Shown here: positions 61,607-64,000 of the stretch, piece by piece
Position numbering within the stretch: the stretch's first letter is position 1
How the letters are laid out: each line of letters starts with the position of its first letter
From: Oscillospiraceae bacterium
Lineage (GTDB): Bacteria; Bacillota; Clostridia; Oscillospirales; Acutalibacteraceae
Length of the DNA: 64,000 bases
Direction of reading: 5' to 3'
Assembly: GCA_015066395.1 (NCBI GenBank)
Contig: SVOL01000010.1
Coordinates: 1 to 64,000, forward strand
Notes under the pieces: model-generated
What the model saw: only the letters and a program-made list of their open reading frames with translations
Databases searched by the model: none
Told to the model about the DNA's origin: nothing
Translations under genes and position numbers: made by a program

Positions 61607-62914
61607 TTAATTTATCGACGATATATTGATAACGGTACGAATACAGGCTTCACCGCCGTCTTTATTCGGTTCTGTAACAACAGCTATTTCTGTTTCGGAT
61701 ACCCAGTAACAGATGCACGGTGTGCCATCATAGGTCATATTGTCCATATCCAGTTTACTATCAACAATCGAAAGATCGATTCGTTTTTGGTTTTTCATAT
61801 CAACCAACAAATGACGTTCGGTTTTGAGAGAGTTTGCATAATAAGGCTCACCATTTTCATCATAACCTGCAAGCGGCGTATCGCAATACTTGCACAGCAG
61901 ATACTGTCCCGTCGAGTTGGGTGATCCTCCAATGCAACCAGAGGGATAAATGATGTAGGAATACTCCGATCCTTCTTTTAAGTTGAGCACCTTTATCATG
62001 CCCGTACCTTGGTCACAATTCATTTGAATATACGGATACTCACTATAATTGAAAGAATTGTAGAAAACCAAGTCTTCAGCAAGCTCTTCCACTGTCCCTT
62101 TCTCCACATCATAGACAAGCGTTCCTTCTTTATCTCCACGGTCTGTATCCAGTTCAAACAGTCGATACCACACATATAGACGACTATCCACAAAGACTAA
62201 CGGATACAAATCATTAAACGCATACTTTGTCTCATCATAGGGTGGTAAGATAATCTCTTTGACACTTAAGTCATTAAGATCTATTACATAACCGGCTGTA
62301 GCCTCATGCCCCTCCATATTGCATATAACGGCGGCATAGGGTGCATTATCGCCAACACATGCGACCCTTCCCTGCAAAGGCATTTCCTCACGAAAAACAG
62401 GCTTGATATCACCACTGTTCAAATCCACGTACAGAGTTGAAAATGCACCAAGCTTATCTATAAGAATACAATGTTCCTTTTTAGGAATAGGATATATATC
62501 CAGCTCTTTAATATTCAAGTCGGATGTCTTATCAGCATTGAGATACGCATAAGTCTTAGAATGATAAACGAAGTATTGTATCGGCAAGGTAATGTCGCGT
62601 CCGCTATATTCTCCGTAGGTGAATTGTTCCGATATGGTTATTTGAGTTTCATACCGCTTGAGAGCATGCCATTTCCCATCCTCATAGGCATAGGCACGCG
62701 CATGAGGAACAGCCACGCTGATTTCAGTAATGCGGGCGGTTTCTATGAAGATCTCACCCATCGGGGTAAAATGTCCCACAATCGGTAAGTTGACCGTATC
62801 TTCCGTATGATTTTTGCCGCCACAGGAAGTCAGTAGGAATACTGAGCAGAGTAAATAAAGCATTATAAATAAACTAAATAAAATATATTTGCCACGACTT
62901 AAAACTTTTTTCAT
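61607..62914 (-). CDS. Putative lipoprotein, propeller-like
   Basis: A 435-residue protein with a lipoprotein signal (basic start, hydrophobic 12-28, lipobox LLTSC). The mature part is rich in beta strands with repeated Tyr/Asp/Gly-turn segments (for example VYDVEKGTVEELAEDL and GQYLLCKYCD), suggesting a beta-propeller. No family recognised. The start overlaps the end of the truncated XRE copy by four bases (ATGA), so it is probably translated from that transcript. It lies between the two XRE/TPR copies. Confidence 0.7.
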   Translation of the reverse strand: MKKVLSRGKYILFSLFIMLYLLCSVFLLTSCGGKNHTEDTVNLPIVGHFTPMGEIFIETARITEISVAVPHARAYAYEDGKWHALKRYETQITISEQFTYGEYSGRDITLPIQYFVYHSKTYAYLNADKTSDLNIKELDIYPIPKKEHCILIDKLGAFSTLYVDLNSGDIKPVFREEMPLQGRVACVGDNAPYAAVICNMEGHEATAGYVIDLNDLSVKEIILPPYDETKYAFNDLYPLVFVDSRLYVWYRLFELDTDRGDKEGTLVYDVEKGTVEELAEDLVFYNSFNYSEYPYIQMNCDQGTGMIKVLNLKEGSEYSYIIYPSGCIGGSPNSTGQYLLCKYCDTPLAGYDENGEPYYANSLKTERHLLVDMKNQKRIDLSIVDSKLDMDNMTYDGTPCICYWVSETEIAVVTEPNKDGGEACIRTVINISSIN

Positions 62915-63798
62915 TTTATCTCATCCTTTCTTTTTTGAGCCGACGATTTACCGAATTGGGCTACGTAAGTGTTTGCATCATTTAAAATTTTTATGAAATC
63001 TTCATTATTTTCCAAACATGCAAATTCTCTTTTCATGGAGAGCAAAAACAATTCAACATAACCTGTCAGCTCACAAAAACGCGGTGTACTATCTTCTAAA
63101 AAATTAAACAATGGTGCAGTAAAATGCTTTTGGTTTCTGCTTATGTCTGCGGTCGTTTTTGCGATTTCAAACAATTTCCAGAGAGAGTCAATTGCAGCCT
63201 TTTCGTCACCTGTTTGGATATAAATATTGGCGCGTTTTAAATAAACACCTGCCAAAATATGATAATAATATTGATAATTTCCATCAGGAATAACGATGTT
63301 TACAATTTTCTCGCAAATATCAAGCATATTCAAATCTTGAATAGACATTTCATAAAGCAACTCATGAAGTTTTTTATCAATAATTATTTGACGGTGCCGA
63401 CGAAGCGAGTCACCTTTTAAACAAAATTTTAATGCTAAATCGACATTTTCGCACTTATTTGCTTGTTCAATAGCCATATCTTCTAAACCCAGTTTGGAAT
63501 AAATGCGTACCGTTACTTGTTTCGCTGTTTCACACTGCGGATCTTCCTTAAGTAATCGTTGAGCATATCCCATTGCTCTGTGAAGACATGCTGATTTAGA
63601 TTTGTCATCAGTTTCCAGATCTGCCAACCGTTCTTCATCTATTGCGGCACGGAAGAGAAACTGTTTATCAAACGGGTACTCATCCAACGCGTTTACACTT
63701 ATCGGCAAGGTTTTTTGAGGATCATCGCCGTGTTTTTTAAAAGTTTCTTGCCATATAAGCTCGAACTCATTACGGCGGTCATTTAAGCAACTCGACAC
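62911..63798 (-). pseudogene. Duplicate XRE/TPR regulator lacking the HTH
   Basis: A 295-codon frame nearly identical to residues 64-325 of the regulator at 60342-61367, but the first 60 residues with the DNA-binding HTH are gone. Homology starts at NDRRNEFEL, directly after an AraC gene end; the frame would begin with a GTG ten bases from AAAGGA. Its C-terminal end (SSAQKRKDE) instead resembles the end of the AraC frame (TSVQKRKDE), indicating recombination. It could still make a TPR-only protein, perhaps a modulator, but decay is simpler. Confidence 0.7.
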
Positions 63799-64000
63799 TT
63801 ATAATTCATCCTTTCTTTTTTGTACCGACGTTTTACGAAACTCAGCAGGTGTTGTGCCCATGTGTTCTTTAAAAACCCGGTTGAAATGCTGTACCGTTTT
63901 GAACCCAACCATCGCTGCAATATCTTTAATCGGAACATCGGTAAAAGCAAGTTGTTTCTTAGATATGGCAATCCGGTGTTTTATCAAATACTCGATTGCC
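63799..64000 (-). CDS. AraC-family regulator, C-terminal part
   Basis: The last 66 codons of an AraC/XylS regulator enter from the right edge: AIEYLIKHRIAISKKQL, then DVPIKDIAAMVGFKTVQHF and NRVFKEHMGTTPAEFRK, the second helix-turn-helix with the family signature. The N-terminal sensing domain is outside the window. It lies immediately upstream of the truncated XRE copy. Confidence 0.85.
   Translation of the reverse strand, partial: AIEYLIKHRIAISKKQLAFTDVPIKDIAAMVGFKTVQHFNRVFKEHMGTTPAEFRKTSVQKRKDEL

Noticed and set aside
1..64000. tRNA, rRNA or tmRNA genes
   Set aside because: No cloverleaf with tRNA T-arm and anticodon features or rRNA-like sequence was recognised by eye; the cloverleaf-like repeats lack the GTTCRANNC T-arm.

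Overview
The window looks like a chromosomal segment of an anaerobic, spore-forming-lineage Bacillota (class Clostridia, probably an Oscillospirales/Ruminococcaceae-type gut bacterium). The reasons are: moderate GC; strong AGGAGG ribosome-binding sites with frequent TTG/GTG starts; the ctsR-mcsA-mcsB-clpC and hrcA-grpE-dnaK-dnaJ stress operons with visible CtsR and CIRCE operators; a Rex redox regulator; a Na+-decarboxylase gamma/beta pair; acetate kinase; and sporulation-lineage genes (cwlD, SpoIIIE/FtsK, TepA, a spoIVB remnant). Assignment below class level is inference from gene content.

Layout. 1-1435: an amino-acid ABC transporter whose permease gene is cut by what appears to be an IS481-type insertion running off the left edge. 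1471-8588 (minus): SGNH hydrolase, radA, cwlD, a helical protein, a TIGR04086-type membrane protein, yajC, tgt, queA. 8638-11569 (plus): lysine pathway asd-dapA-dapB. 11634-16007 (minus): oadB/oadG-like genes, galK, ackA; the tRNA acetate ligase tmcAL is divergent from ackA. 17313-20125 (minus): uvrC and two GNAT genes. 20503-21302: a guanine-class riboswitch in front of an mgtC-family gene. 21456-28504: gdpD, two rlmD-like 23S rRNA methyltransferase paralogues, small genes and a YgiQ radical SAM gene, then ftsK and tepA. 31892-36992: clpC, mcsB, mcsA, ctsR. 37174-37308: a 44-residue Cys/Gly-rich membrane peptide. 37403-41655: alr and an atypical GH2 protein. 41691-46582: heat-shock operon. 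47673-51532: aconitase, isocitrate dehydrogenase, rex. 52602-59847: a divergent cluster (YjbQ and TIM-like on minus; SIS isomerase, transaldolase-like, sugar isomerase, FGGY kinase and ceramidase-like on plus) that reads as an unassigned sugar-phosphate pathway. 59916-64000: an accessory edge with small membrane genes, a duplicated XRE/TPR regulator, a lipoprotein, a spoIVB scrap and an AraC remnant.

The most unusual content is not protein coding. Several intergenic regions hold dense arrays of perfect hairpins folded inside long-range closing stems. Two of them (3990-4184 and 20161-20363) share one plan: two tandem cloverleaf-like domains of three hairpins each, with compensatory base changes between the copies. 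Five such structured regions begin at or inside the last codons of the upstream minus-strand gene (cwlD, queA, gdpD and both rlmD-like genes). These look like a family of structured repeats or 3'-end RNA elements that I cannot assign to a named family.
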